A DNA stretch of 64,000 nucleotides from Streptomyces sp. NBC_00440 (GTDB lineage: Bacteria > Actinomycetota > Actinomycetes > Streptomycetales > Streptomycetaceae). Location: NCBI RefSeq assembly GCF_036014215.1, contig NZ_CP107921.1, positions 496,001 to 560,000 on the forward strand, read 5' to 3'. This document shows, one piece after another, positions 8,933-17,073 of the stretch; the stretch's first letter is position 1; each line of letters starts with the position of its first letter. Below the pieces are notes generated by a model. It was not told where the DNA came from. It made no database searches and worked only from the letters and a program-made list of their open reading frames with translations. The position numbers and the translations under genes were made by a program.

Positions 8933-9577
8933 TCACCGGTCGCCGGTCTCCTCGTCCGCCGTCCGCCGCTCTCCGGCCGGACGGGCGCGTACGTGCATCC
9001 GCTCCCCCTGCTTCCCGAACAGGCTGAGGAACTCCACGGCTTCCGGGCCCGCGCCGGTCCACGCGTGCGGGGTACGGGTGTCGAACTCGGCCACCTCACC
9101 CGCGCCGAGGACGAGTTCGTGCTCACCCAGGACGAGCCGCAGCCTCCCGGACAGGACGTAGAGCCACTCGTAGCCTTCGTGCACCCGCGTTTCCAGCTGC
9201 CCCGGCCGCCGCTCTCCGGCCGGGATGATCTGCTTGTAGGCGTGCAGCCCGCCGAGGTGGCGGGTCAGCGGGATGAAGGTCATCCCGTGGCGCTTGACCG
9301 GACGGGGGTGGATACGCGGGTCACCGGTCGGCGGGGCGTCCACCAGCTCGTCCAGCTGCACGCCGTACGCCTTGGCCAGCGGCAGCATCAGCTCCAGCGT
9401 GGGCTTGCGCCGCCCGGACTCCAGCCGCGACAGGGTACTGACGGAGATCCCGGTCTCCTCGGCCAGCTGGGCGAGGGTGATGTCGCGGTCCCGGCGCAGC
9501 GCGCGCAGCCTGGGGCCCACCGCGGTCAGCACGCCTGCGAAGTCGTCGCCCGTCGCCCCTGTCGTCACTCCGGCCAT
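8933..9577 (-). CDS. XRE-family regulator with C-terminal cupin domain
   Basis: A 214-residue protein from ATG 9577 (AAGGGGC upstream; the frame extends upstream but without support). Residues about 20-75 are a helix-turn-helix (RLRALRRDRDITLAQLAEET, GISVSTLSRLESGRRKP), followed by a cupin barrel (HEGYEWLYVLSGRLRLVLG, EFDTRTPHAW). HTH-cupin proteins are ligand-sensing repressors, often of catabolic or stress genes and often autoregulated. A dyad and a -35 box lie just upstream of this gene. The downstream EfeO-like gene is the likeliest co-regulated partner; the ligand is unknown. Confidence 0.88.
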   Translation of the reverse strand: MAGVTTGATGDDFAGVLTAVGPRLRALRRDRDITLAQLAEETGISVSTLSRLESGRRKPTLELMLPLAKAYGVQLDELVDAPPTGDPRIHPRPVKRHGMTFIPLTRHLGGLHAYKQIIPAGERRPGQLETRVHEGYEWLYVLSGRLRLVLGEHELVLGAGEVAEFDTRTPHAWTGAGPEAVEFLSLFGKQGERMHVRARPAGERRTADEETGDR

Positions 9578-9619
9578 GCCCTGCCCCTTCACTGTCGCCC
9601 GGTCCGCCGCTCTCCCTAT

Positions 9620-9647
9620 TTGCCATCCCGGCAAGAGGATTTGTCAA
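9620..9647 (-). promoter_or_regulatory. Candidate promoter and operator of the XRE-cupin gene
   Basis: Reading the minus strand, a consensus -35 hexamer TTGACA (plus positions 9642-9647) is followed by the dyad TTGCC-gggat-GGCAA (9620-9634), which falls where the -10 region should be. An operator overlapping the -10 of a repressor's own promoter would suit autoregulation. The divergent PaaX gene starts at 9724, so the site could also act on it. Confidence 0.4.
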
Positions 9648-9723
9648 TCGTAGCCGTACGAACTGCCCCTCCCGGCCCTTCGCCGGCGCGGCCCGTGACC
9701 GGCCCCGTTGATAGCCTCCCCGG

Positions 9724-10602
9724 GTGACGATCGCAGCAGAAGCGGATGAACCCGCGAAGGGGGAGCCAGCAGCCGGTTCCGCGCAGCCACGGCAGTTCAT
9801 CGTGACGGTGTACGGCCTGTACTCCAGGACCGAGGGCGGCTGGCTCTCGGTGGCGACCCTGATCGGGCTGCTCGCGGAACTGGGCATCGAGGCTCCCGCC
9901 GTACGGTCGTCGATCTCCCGGCTGAAGCGCCGGGGCCTCCTTCGGGCCGAACGGCGCAACGGCTCGGCGGGGTACGCACTCTCCGACGAGGGCCTTTCGG
10001 TCCTGCGGGAGGGCGACCGCCGGATCTTCCGCCGGGACCGCGCGACACCGGCCGACGGGTGGCTGCTCGCGGTCTTCTCGGTACCGGAGTCCGAGCGCAG
10101 CAAGCGGCATCTGATGCGCTCCCGGCTGACCCGGCTCGGTTTCGGCACGGCCTCCGCCGGGGTCTACATCGCTCCGGCGCATCTGTACGACGCCACGGCC
10201 GAGATGCTGCGCCGCCTGGAACTGGACGGCTACGCCGACCTCTTCCGCGCCGACCATCTGGCGTTCGGCCCGCTGGACGAGAAGGTCCGGGAATGGTGGG
10301 ATCTCGACCAACTGGAGCTGCTGTACGGCGAGTTCGTCCGGAAGCACGCAGGGGTGCCGGACCGCCTGCCGGCCGGGGGCGAGGGCCACGACGGAACCGG
10401 CTCCGGAGCTGCCGAGCGGGACGCGTTCGTGGACTACGTCCGCGTGCTGACCGACTGGCGGCAGCTCCCGTACCTCGATCCGGGGCTCCCGGCGGAGCTG
10501 CTTCCGGACGACTGGGTCGGGATCCGGGCCGCCGAGCTGTTCTTCACGCTCCAGTCCCGGCTGGAGAACGACGCGCGCGCCTATGTCGCAAGCAGGCCCT
10601 GA
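9724..10602 (+). CDS. PaaX-family transcriptional regulator
   Basis: A 292-residue protein starting at GTG 9724. It has the PaaX layout: an N-terminal winged helix (residues about 20-95, with VRSSISRLKRRGLLRAERR as the recognition region and GYALSDEG as the wing), a central domain (WLLAVFSVPESERSKRHLMR) and a C-terminal domain with FTLQSRLENDARAYV. PaaX repressors respond to phenylacetyl-CoA, but many Streptomyces paralogues control other genes. No phenylacetate catabolic genes are nearby, so the target is unknown. It is divergent from the XRE-cupin gene. Confidence 0.9.
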   Translation: MTIAAEADEPAKGEPAAGSAQPRQFIVTVYGLYSRTEGGWLSVATLIGLLAELGIEAPAVRSSISRLKRRGLLRAERRNGSAGYALSDEGLSVLREGDRRIFRRDRATPADGWLLAVFSVPESERSKRHLMRSRLTRLGFGTASAGVYIAPAHLYDATAEMLRRLELDGYADLFRADHLAFGPLDEKVREWWDLDQLELLYGEFVRKHAGVPDRLPAGGEGHDGTGSGAAERDAFVDYVRVLTDWRQLPYLDPGLPAELLPDDWVGIRAAELFFTLQSRLENDARAYVASRP

Positions 10603-10787
10603 GCCCCACCTCAACGACCTGCGCACCGGGTGCTTCCGGGCCGGCCTCCGAGAACCGGGCAGGTACGCGCTGCGGTGAATCCGCCGCTTCACGCCTTCAG
10701 GTGAACTTCGAGGGCCAAAACCTTTATTCGTCCAGCCCTGGAAGGATTGTGGGCGATTCTGGCGCCTCTGCAACGGAAGGCTTGCCC

Positions 10788-11402
10788 ATGCGGCGTCGTG
10801 CTGTGATCGCCACTGCTCTGGTTTCCCTGTCCACCATTGCCGTGTCTGCCGCTGTGGCTGCGGGGCCTGTGATGCCTGTTGCCGGGACGGTCACCTGGTG
10901 CTTGTCCTCTGCGGCTGCTCAACACCTGGCGGCTGACAAGGTCGTGGTGTCGGCCGCCGCTCCGGCTGTGCTCGATTCTTCGGGGCCGGCCCCGTGCGTG
11001 CAGTGGCCGATCAAGGGGAAGATCAGTCTGGACTTGGCGGAGGGGTCCTGGGCTGCCGACGGTCGCATGACCTTCACCAGGGCCACGGACGGGCGCAGCC
11101 TGAGCTTCACCGGGGCGCACGGTGACTTGGCCCGGCGGACCCTGTCGGCAAATGCCGCTGTCGGAGATGAAGCCCCGCAGCCCGTTGATCTCTCCACGTA
11201 CGAACTCGACATGACGAAGATGACGGTCACCATGCCGTCCTTGAGCTCGCCCGGCTCGGTCGTGGCCAAGCCGTTCGACACGATGCTGACGCAGGACGGT
11301 GCGGCGGTGTTCTCCCGGGCGTACGGTGCGTCGCCGGTTCCCACGGGGAGCAGTCTGGCCACGGTCGCGGCCCGTGTCGATGTGGTCCCGGCGCTGGGCT
11401 GA
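10788..11402 (+). CDS. Small secreted protein, weak resemblance to an HtaA domain
   Basis: ATG 10788 has GGAAGG 9 bp upstream; the 204-residue product begins MRRRAVIATALVSLSTIAVS, a clear signal peptide. The mature protein looks all-beta. It contains LSFTGAHGDL, and near the end a segment LTQDGAAVFSRAY followed by a conserved-looking ASPVP turn. Corynebacterial HtaA haem-binding domains have a similar GxHGxL strand and a closing TxxGAxxFxxxY segment, so an HtaA-like fold is possible, though overall similarity is low by eye. Two cysteines (TWCLSS, APCVQW) could form a disulphide. It precedes the cyclase/acyltransferase/ketosynthase genes on the same strand by 340 bp; a functional link is unproven. 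Confidence 0.55.
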   Translation: MRRRAVIATALVSLSTIAVSAAVAAGPVMPVAGTVTWCLSSAAAQHLAADKVVVSAAAPAVLDSSGPAPCVQWPIKGKISLDLAEGSWAADGRMTFTRATDGRSLSFTGAHGDLARRTLSANAAVGDEAPQPVDLSTYELDMTKMTVTMPSLSSPGSVVAKPFDTMLTQDGAAVFSRAYGASPVPTGSSLATVAARVDVVPALG

Positions 11403-11741
11403 GTCTCGATGCTGGGGGAATCGGGCGTCGGCGTTACCGGTACTGGCCTGCCGGGTGATGCCCGGGCTTCCCGGTGGGGAGGACCTCATGAGTGCGTTGC
11501 GGCTGGCTGCGGCTGATGTGGCCGGCTGGACCAGTGACCTGGTCTCGGTCGGACAGGGTACGGAGCTTTGTGGCAGCCCTCGGGTCGTTCGTGGCCGCAA
11601 CGCTGTATTGGCTTGGTGTCACTGATCGCTTCGACGCCCGTTGGTCGCTCGGCCGCCGGTCCATGTGATTGCTCTCGTTCGCCCTCCCCCTCCGGTTCGC
11701 ACGTCACCGTGTTCGCCGTGCCCTCAAGGACTGTGCTCCCG
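11403..11741. other. Intergenic stretch without a supported gene
   Basis: These 339 bases separate the small secreted protein from the cyclase-like gene. All frames give only short products without recognisable features or ribosome sites. The frame of the cyclase gene stays open back to 11568, with GTG codons at 11709 and 11718, but no good ribosome site favours a longer start. The region probably holds the promoter of the three-gene set downstream. Confidence 0.5.
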
Positions 11742-13412
11742 ATGAGACTCCCTGCCGCCGAGCAGCTTTCCCCGGCCTGGCCGTCGTCGTACTTCCCGGC
11801 AGCGCTGCCTGCCGGACGTAGTCGTCTGTTGGCGTATGTGCTGAACCGGGTGGGAGCGGACGGTGCCGTGCGAGACACCTGTCGAAGCCGGGTCCTTGAA
11901 TCCGCACTGGCCCTGGCGCTGCTGGATCGGCGCGGATCCGGCCACGTCGGCGCACGTGACCGCATGGTGCGCTACCTGGAGCGCCACCGGGGCAGTGGAG
12001 GTCTGATGGACGCGGCCGTGGCCGCTGCCGCTCTGGGCCGGGGCACTGGGCATCCGTCGCCTCAGCAGGCCCTTGAGGGCATCGTCAGCCGTGTGCCGGA
12101 CTTCGCACGAACTCGCAAACGTGCCCTGGTACACGCCATCTTCACGATGCTCGGCGTGGACAACGCCGGCGATGACGGTGACTCACGTGCCGTCGATACG
12201 GGCACGCTGCATCCGTGGGCTGCTGTGCAGGCCGTTGCCGTGAAAGCGATCCTGGCGACAGGCGAAGCCCCCGTCGACCGGGACGATGTCACCCTGCTGG
12301 TGTCCACCCAGTGCCCGGGAACTGTGTGGGAGGGAAACCTCTTCATCCACCTGTCGGTGCTGCATGCCCTGGCCGACGTGGCCGGCATGGAGAGCGTCGT
12401 CGACGACGGACTGCGCACCGCTTTCACGCACCAGCGGGAGGACGGCGGCCTGCCCTTCGTCACGGACACCGATACATGGTGCACCGTCATCGCGGGCCTT
12501 GCCCTGTGCAGCGCCGACGCGCCACGTGAGGTACTGCACCGTATCGCCGGGCACCTCGTGCGCGTCCAGCACGCGAACGGCGGCTGGTCCTACACCGACC
12601 GCGCTCAGCTCTCCGACACGGACTGCACCACCGTCGCTGTCGAATTCCTGCACCAGCTGGATGCGGACGTCTACCGCGCCCCGATTCGGCGCGCTGTGGA
12701 CGCACTGATCGCGGTCCGCGGCGCCGACGGCGGATTCCCCACCTACGGATCAGGCACTCCCTCCGAGCCGTGCATGACCGCCGCCGTGATCAACGCGCTC
12801 AGCGCCCAGGGCCGCCACCATCACGTCATCCAGGCCGCTCTGCGCTTTCTCGCCGACCGCCAGATGCCTGACGGGTCCTTTCCCCCGGGCTGGAGCGGCA
12901 GCCGCCTGCACACCCTCTTCAGGGCGTACCTCGCCACTCGCTCCCATCACCGGCAGTCCCCACCGGCCGTCCATGACATGAGCAGCCGGATCGCCGGCCT
13001 GGTGCGGACCACGCAGAACGCGGACGGCGGCTTCGGACAGCAGAACGACGCCCCGAGCGATGCCATCAGCACCGCCTACGCCCTGATCATCCTGGCCGGG
13101 CAGCCCGACCCTGCTCCCGCTGCGCGCGCCGCCCGCCACCTGCTCACCCAACAGCGTTCCGACGGCGGCATCGTGTCCGTTCCCGACATGCTCGGCCCGC
13201 GCCCCTTCCCGTACCACGTCCCTCTGCTGACCGACGCGTTCGCCCTGCTCGCCCTGGGCCACCTCACCCGACGCATCCGGCCGTCAGGCGTCCTCGTGCC
13301 GGGCCGCCGGCATCTCCTCCGCTCCACGTCCAGGACGCAGCTCGCGGATGTTCCTGCTCACCGGCCCGACCCTGTCTCCCCGTCGAACCCACCACAGTGG
13401 AGAACCCCGTGA
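11742..13412 (+). CDS. Terpene-cyclase-fold protein (prenyltransferase/squalene-cyclase-type alpha-barrel)
   Basis: A 556-residue, mostly helical protein from ATG 11742 (AAGGA about 12 bp upstream; start moderately sure). It contains six QW-type repeats: QREDGGLPF, QHANGGWSY, RGADGGFPT, QMPDGSFPPGW, QNADGGFGQQ and QRSDGGIVS, typical of the alpha-alpha barrels of class II terpene cyclases and squalene cyclases. At the place of the class II DxDD protonation motif it has D292-T-D294-C-T-T; a second DTDT lies at residues 242-245. The acidic residue that acts as proton donor in squalene-hopene cyclase is kept, but the following Asp is Cys. No signal peptide is seen. Its stop overlaps the next start as GTGA, so cyclase and acyltransferase are translationally coupled. 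An active cyclase or a non-catalytic barrel are both possible. Confidence 0.75.
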   Translation: MRLPAAEQLSPAWPSSYFPAALPAGRSRLLAYVLNRVGADGAVRDTCRSRVLESALALALLDRRGSGHVGARDRMVRYLERHRGSGGLMDAAVAAAALGRGTGHPSPQQALEGIVSRVPDFARTRKRALVHAIFTMLGVDNAGDDGDSRAVDTGTLHPWAAVQAVAVKAILATGEAPVDRDDVTLLVSTQCPGTVWEGNLFIHLSVLHALADVAGMESVVDDGLRTAFTHQREDGGLPFVTDTDTWCTVIAGLALCSADAPREVLHRIAGHLVRVQHANGGWSYTDRAQLSDTDCTTVAVEFLHQLDADVYRAPIRRAVDALIAVRGADGGFPTYGSGTPSEPCMTAAVINALSAQGRHHHVIQAALRFLADRQMPDGSFPPGWSGSRLHTLFRAYLATRSHHRQSPPAVHDMSSRIAGLVRTTQNADGGFGQQNDAPSDAISTAYALIILAGQPDPAPAARAARHLLTQQRSDGGIVSVPDMLGPRPFPYHVPLLTDAFALLALGHLTRRIRPSGVLVPGRRHLLRSTSRTQLADVPAHRPDPVSPSNPPQWRTP

Positions 13413-15034
13413 CCGTGCCCCTTCGTCCCACCTCCATGGACTTGACCATGCACACCATGGCTCAGGCCCATCCCTCGATCTCCCAGACGATCGGAGTGAT
13501 CCTCCACCTGGACGGAGACGCTCCTCCCCTCGGCGAACTCCGCCGGTATGTCGCCTCCCATCTGGAGCACATGCCACGCCTGACCCACTACCTCCGCGGC
13601 CCCGGACTCAAAGCCCGCTGGCACCACGACCCTTCCCCCGACCTGAACAACCGCGTCCGCGAGCAGCACTGCCCATCGGGCGAGCAGCACCTCGAAGCGG
13701 CCCTGACCGACCTCGTCGCGCGCCCCTTGCCCGGCACGGGCCCGCTGTGGGACATCTGGCTGCTCGCCGGATACGCCCCCGGCCGGTATTCCATCTGCCT
13801 GCGAGCGCACCACAGCACCCAGGACGGCATGGGCATGGTCGGTACCCTGACCACTCTGTTCGGCACCGCGCCCGCGCCGACCGAGCAGCGCGCGCCCCGG
13901 GCAGGCGCCAGAGCCTACCTGGGCACCATGCGCGACATGCTCTCCGCAAGCGCCACCCACAACGTCTGGAACGACACCGCACTGCCCCTCACCGGCAACC
14001 GTGACATCAGCTGGGCGCATGTACCCAGCCACCGGTTGCGGAACGCCGCCACGGCCCGCGGCGGCGACACGAACGACGGCTTCCTGGCAGCCCTCAGCGG
14101 AGCCCTGCGCACGTGGACATCACAATCCTGGCCCCGGGGAGCCGACAGGCCGCTTCCCGCCATCACGATGGTCAATACGCGCCGCGCCGGGGAACAGGAC
14201 CGGCCCGGAAACCACATCGCCTTCGCCCCCGCGCTCCTCCCCTGCCAGGAGCCGACAGCTGACGGCCGACTCGACCAAGTCATCGCCGCCACCCGCACCG
14301 TGAAGGACCCGGGCCGCCACAGGGCCATGCGCTCCCTGATGGATGCCGTCCCCGTACGCGCCTTCCAGGCTCTGGCGACCCGGATGACCACACCCGACCG
14401 GTCCGCCATCACCACTTCCTACCTCGCCGTCTCCCGGCCCCTTCGCTACCGGCTGGATCCCGTCACCCGTATCCAGCCCTTCAACTGGCTCCCACGGCAC
14501 CAGCCGGCCTCGATCGTGGCCTGCAGCTACAACGACGTCACCAGCGTCTGCTTTGTCACCGACGCCGCTCTCCCCGGACTGGACGAGCTGCCCGGTCTCT
14601 TCCACGACGCTGTGGACGAACTCCCGCAGCCTCAGGACGACCCGCAGGCGGGCAGGGCGGCGGGCCAACCTCCCCGCACCGGCGTGACGTTCCCGGCACC
14701 CGCCGCTGACCGCGATGCCACACCTGTCATCGATTTCAAGCTCATCAAAGACATTCTGGTCCAACAGGGAAGTCTGCCGGCTGCACCGATCGCTCTCCGG
14801 GCCACGCAGGCACAAGCCGGCATCGACTCCCTGGCCATTGCCGTGCTGTCGATGACACTTGAGGACCGGATGGGCGTCGTGATCACCGAAACCGAGCTGG
14901 CTCAGGCACCCACCGTGGCCGACCTGGTCAGCCTGGTGGCGCGACGGGCAGCGTCACGCTCCGACCACGAGAGCCCGGGAGAACAGAGCCCTCACCCACC
15001 GTCGGACCGCACACACGCCGTACCTGAGGCGTAG
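13409..15034 (+). CDS. WES/DGAT-type acyltransferase fused to an acyl carrier protein domain
   Basis: The GTG start at 13409 is chosen because it overlaps the upstream stop (GTGA) and has GGAGA 6 bp upstream; GTG 13397 is less likely. Of 541 residues, about 1-430 match the wax ester synthase/diacylglycerol acyltransferase fold: the catalytic HH(134-135)STQDG(139-140) motif, the NDGFLAALSGAL segment of the second half, and the closing SYNDVTSVCFVTD strand. After a Pro/Gln-rich linker, residues about 435-520 form a carrier domain with GIDS(474)LA, the serine that would carry phosphopantetheine. WES/DGAT enzymes move acyl groups from CoA to alcohols; here the donor is probably tethered to the fused carrier. 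Such a fusion is unusual for the family. Confidence 0.83.
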   Translation: MTVPLRPTSMDLTMHTMAQAHPSISQTIGVILHLDGDAPPLGELRRYVASHLEHMPRLTHYLRGPGLKARWHHDPSPDLNNRVREQHCPSGEQHLEAALTDLVARPLPGTGPLWDIWLLAGYAPGRYSICLRAHHSTQDGMGMVGTLTTLFGTAPAPTEQRAPRAGARAYLGTMRDMLSASATHNVWNDTALPLTGNRDISWAHVPSHRLRNAATARGGDTNDGFLAALSGALRTWTSQSWPRGADRPLPAITMVNTRRAGEQDRPGNHIAFAPALLPCQEPTADGRLDQVIAATRTVKDPGRHRAMRSLMDAVPVRAFQALATRMTTPDRSAITTSYLAVSRPLRYRLDPVTRIQPFNWLPRHQPASIVACSYNDVTSVCFVTDAALPGLDELPGLFHDAVDELPQPQDDPQAGRAAGQPPRTGVTFPAPAADRDATPVIDFKLIKDILVQQGSLPAAPIALRATQAQAGIDSLAIAVLSMTLEDRMGVVITETELAQAPTVADLVSLVARRAASRSDHESPGEQSPHPPSDRTHAVPEA

Positions 15035-15197
15035 CCGCGCCCAGCCCCCGGCCAGAGGCTCCGGCCAGTGGCCCGCGGACACCAGCGGCCGCACAGCGGC
15101 GAGAGCGGGACCACCGGAGCGACCGGCCATCCGGGCCCGAAGGCAGTACCTCCGCCTCCGGCGACGCCAACCAGCAAGCACAGAAGAGACGAATCCG

Positions 15198-16235
15198 TTG
15201 ATCTTCGCACGCAGAACCACGGCACCGTCGCCGGAACGTATTGCACGGCTGATCGGCCTGGGGTCCTACCTGCCGCAGCGCAAGGTGAGCAACGCCGACT
15301 TGATGTCACGCTTGGACACCACGGACGAATGGATCCGCACCCGTATCGGCATTGCCGAGCGACGCATCGCCGGTCCAGCGACGGCCACCAGTGATCTGGC
15401 GGTAGAGGCAGGGCTACGGGCGATGAAATCGGCGAAGGCCGAACACGTCGACGCCGTCATCCTGGCCACCGCCACTCCGGACCATCACGTGCCCGGCACC
15501 GCGCCTCTGGTGGCCCATCGACTCGGCCTGCGTCAGGTCCCCGCCTTCGACATCGGCGCCGGCTGCTCGGGATTCGTCTACGCAACAACCGTCGCAGCGG
15601 GCCTCATCCACGCGGGAACCGCCGGCACCGTTCTGGTCATCGGAGCGGAGAAGATGTCGGCCGTCATCGACCCCGCCGACCGGTCCACCGCGCCGATCTT
15701 CGGGGACGGGGCAGGCGCAGTCGTACTCACCACCGGACGCGCCGACGAACCAGGAGCCCTGGGGCCGGCCGCATGGGGCAGCGACGGCGAACACGCGGAC
15801 GCCATCCACATCCCCGACGGGGGCTCCCGCCGCCCCTCACACACCACCGGCGACCTGAAAAATCAGTACGTACACATGAAAGGCAACGAAGTGTTCCGTC
15901 ACGCGGTGCGCCGTATCGCCCAGGTGACTCAAGAATCAGCCACGGCAGCGGGATGGGCCGTCCAGGACATCGACAGACTGATCGTCCACCAGGCGAACGC
16001 ACGCATCAGCGCAGCCGTGGCCGGCAAGCTGGGAATCCCGCCGGAGCGTGTTCCGTCCAACATCGCCCACGTCGGCAACACCTCTGCGGCCTCCGTCCCC
16101 CTGCTACTGAGCCACTCCGCGCTCGACGGGCAGCTGAAAGCCGGGCAACGAGTCCTCGTGACCTCTTTCGGAGCAGGCTTCACCTGGGCGGCCACCACTC
16201 TGCTGTGGCCGGTCGGCCTTCAGGCTCTCGCCTGA
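15198..16235 (+). CDS. Beta-ketoacyl-ACP synthase III (FabH-like)
   Basis: A 345-residue thiolase-fold enzyme starting at TTG 15198 (AGAAGAG upstream). The whole KAS III triad is present: Cys123 in GAGCSGF, His264 in IVHQANARI and Asn294 in HVGNTSAAS. The N-terminus has the standard GLGSYLPQRKVSNADL and the helix DEWIRTRIGIAERR. KAS III condenses a short acyl-CoA with malonyl-ACP to start fatty acid or polyketide chains. It is probably not the housekeeping FabH, because no fab genes flank it; it lies 163 bp after the acyltransferase-ACP fusion, whose carrier domain is a natural partner. Confidence 0.9.
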   Translation: MIFARRTTAPSPERIARLIGLGSYLPQRKVSNADLMSRLDTTDEWIRTRIGIAERRIAGPATATSDLAVEAGLRAMKSAKAEHVDAVILATATPDHHVPGTAPLVAHRLGLRQVPAFDIGAGCSGFVYATTVAAGLIHAGTAGTVLVIGAEKMSAVIDPADRSTAPIFGDGAGAVVLTTGRADEPGALGPAAWGSDGEHADAIHIPDGGSRRPSHTTGDLKNQYVHMKGNEVFRHAVRRIAQVTQESATAAGWAVQDIDRLIVHQANARISAAVAGKLGIPPERVPSNIAHVGNTSAASVPLLLSHSALDGQLKAGQRVLVTSFGAGFTWAATTLLWPVGLQALA

Positions 16236-16258
16236 GCACCGGCTCCGGGAACCGGCAG

Positions 16259-17062
16259 CTAACGCGCGGTCCATCCGCCGTCGAGCGAGAGTGAGGTGCC
16301 GGTGATGAACGCGGCCTGAGGTGTGCAGAGATAAGCCACGGCCTCGGCGACCTCGTCCGGCTCGACAAGCCGTTTGAGCGCTGATTCCTTCAGCATCACC
16401 TCGCTGACCACCCGCTCACGCGGGATCCCGTGGGTGGCGGCCTGGTCGGCGATCTGCTGCTCGACCAGCGGGGTGCGCACATAGCCGGGGTTCACGCAGT
16501 TCGACGTCACACCGTGCGGGGCACCTTCGAGCGCTGCCGTCTTGGAGAGCCCTTCGAGCCCGTGCTTGGCCGACACGTACGCGGACTTGTACGCGGAGGC
16601 CCGCAGCCCGTGCACGGACGAGAGGTTGACGATCCGGCCCCAGCCCTGTCCGTACATGTGCGGGAGGGCGCCCCTGATCAGCCGGAAGGGTGCTTCCAGC
16701 ATCACGGTGAGGATGGTGTGGAAGACCTCGGGCGGGAAGTCCTCGATGGGCCGCACCAGTTGCAGGCCCGCGTTGTTGACGAGGACGTCCGTACCGGCGG
16801 CGGCCCGCTCGGCGGCGTCGAGATCGGTCAGGTCGAGCCCGTACGGCTCGACGGCTCCGGGCAGCCCGGTGGCCCGGCCGGCGAGCGTTTCGAGCCCGGC
16901 CTCGTCGCGGTCGACGGCCCGCACCGAGGCACCGGCGGCGGCGAGGCGGAGCGCACAGGCGGCGCCGATGCCGCCCGCGGCCCCGGTGACGAGCGCGGTA
17001 CGGCCCGCGAGATCGAGACCGAGCGGGGCAGGCGCGGACGCGGGAGCGGTGTGGATGGTCAT
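16259..17062 (-). CDS. 3-hydroxybutyrate dehydrogenase-type short-chain dehydrogenase
   Basis: A 267-residue Rossmann-fold protein with TGAAGGIG (residues 26-33) for NAD binding, VNNAG, the catalytic Ser in VNLSSVHG, the YxxxK pair in SAYVSAKHG, and a C-terminal FITGTSLSLDGGW. The VHGLRAS and YVRTPLVEQQI segments are characteristic of D-3-hydroxybutyrate dehydrogenases, which interconvert 3-hydroxybutyrate and acetoacetate. It is convergent with the KAS III gene (23 bp apart) and 11 bp downstream of the Nudix gene, so it probably forms an operon with the latter. Confidence 0.85.
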   Translation of the reverse strand: MTIHTAPASAPAPLGLDLAGRTALVTGAAGGIGAACALRLAAAGASVRAVDRDEAGLETLAGRATGLPGAVEPYGLDLTDLDAAERAAAGTDVLVNNAGLQLVRPIEDFPPEVFHTILTVMLEAPFRLIRGALPHMYGQGWGRIVNLSSVHGLRASAYKSAYVSAKHGLEGLSKTAALEGAPHGVTSNCVNPGYVRTPLVEQQIADQAATHGIPRERVVSEVMLKESALKRLVEPDEVAEAVAYLCTPQAAFITGTSLSLDGGWTAR

Positions 17063-17073
17063 GGGGCCACAGC

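Noticed and set aside
11742..13412. Calling the QW-repeat protein a squalene-hopene cyclase
   Set aside because: It is shorter than typical squalene-hopene cyclases, the DxDD motif is changed to DTDC, and no hopanoid genes adjoin it.
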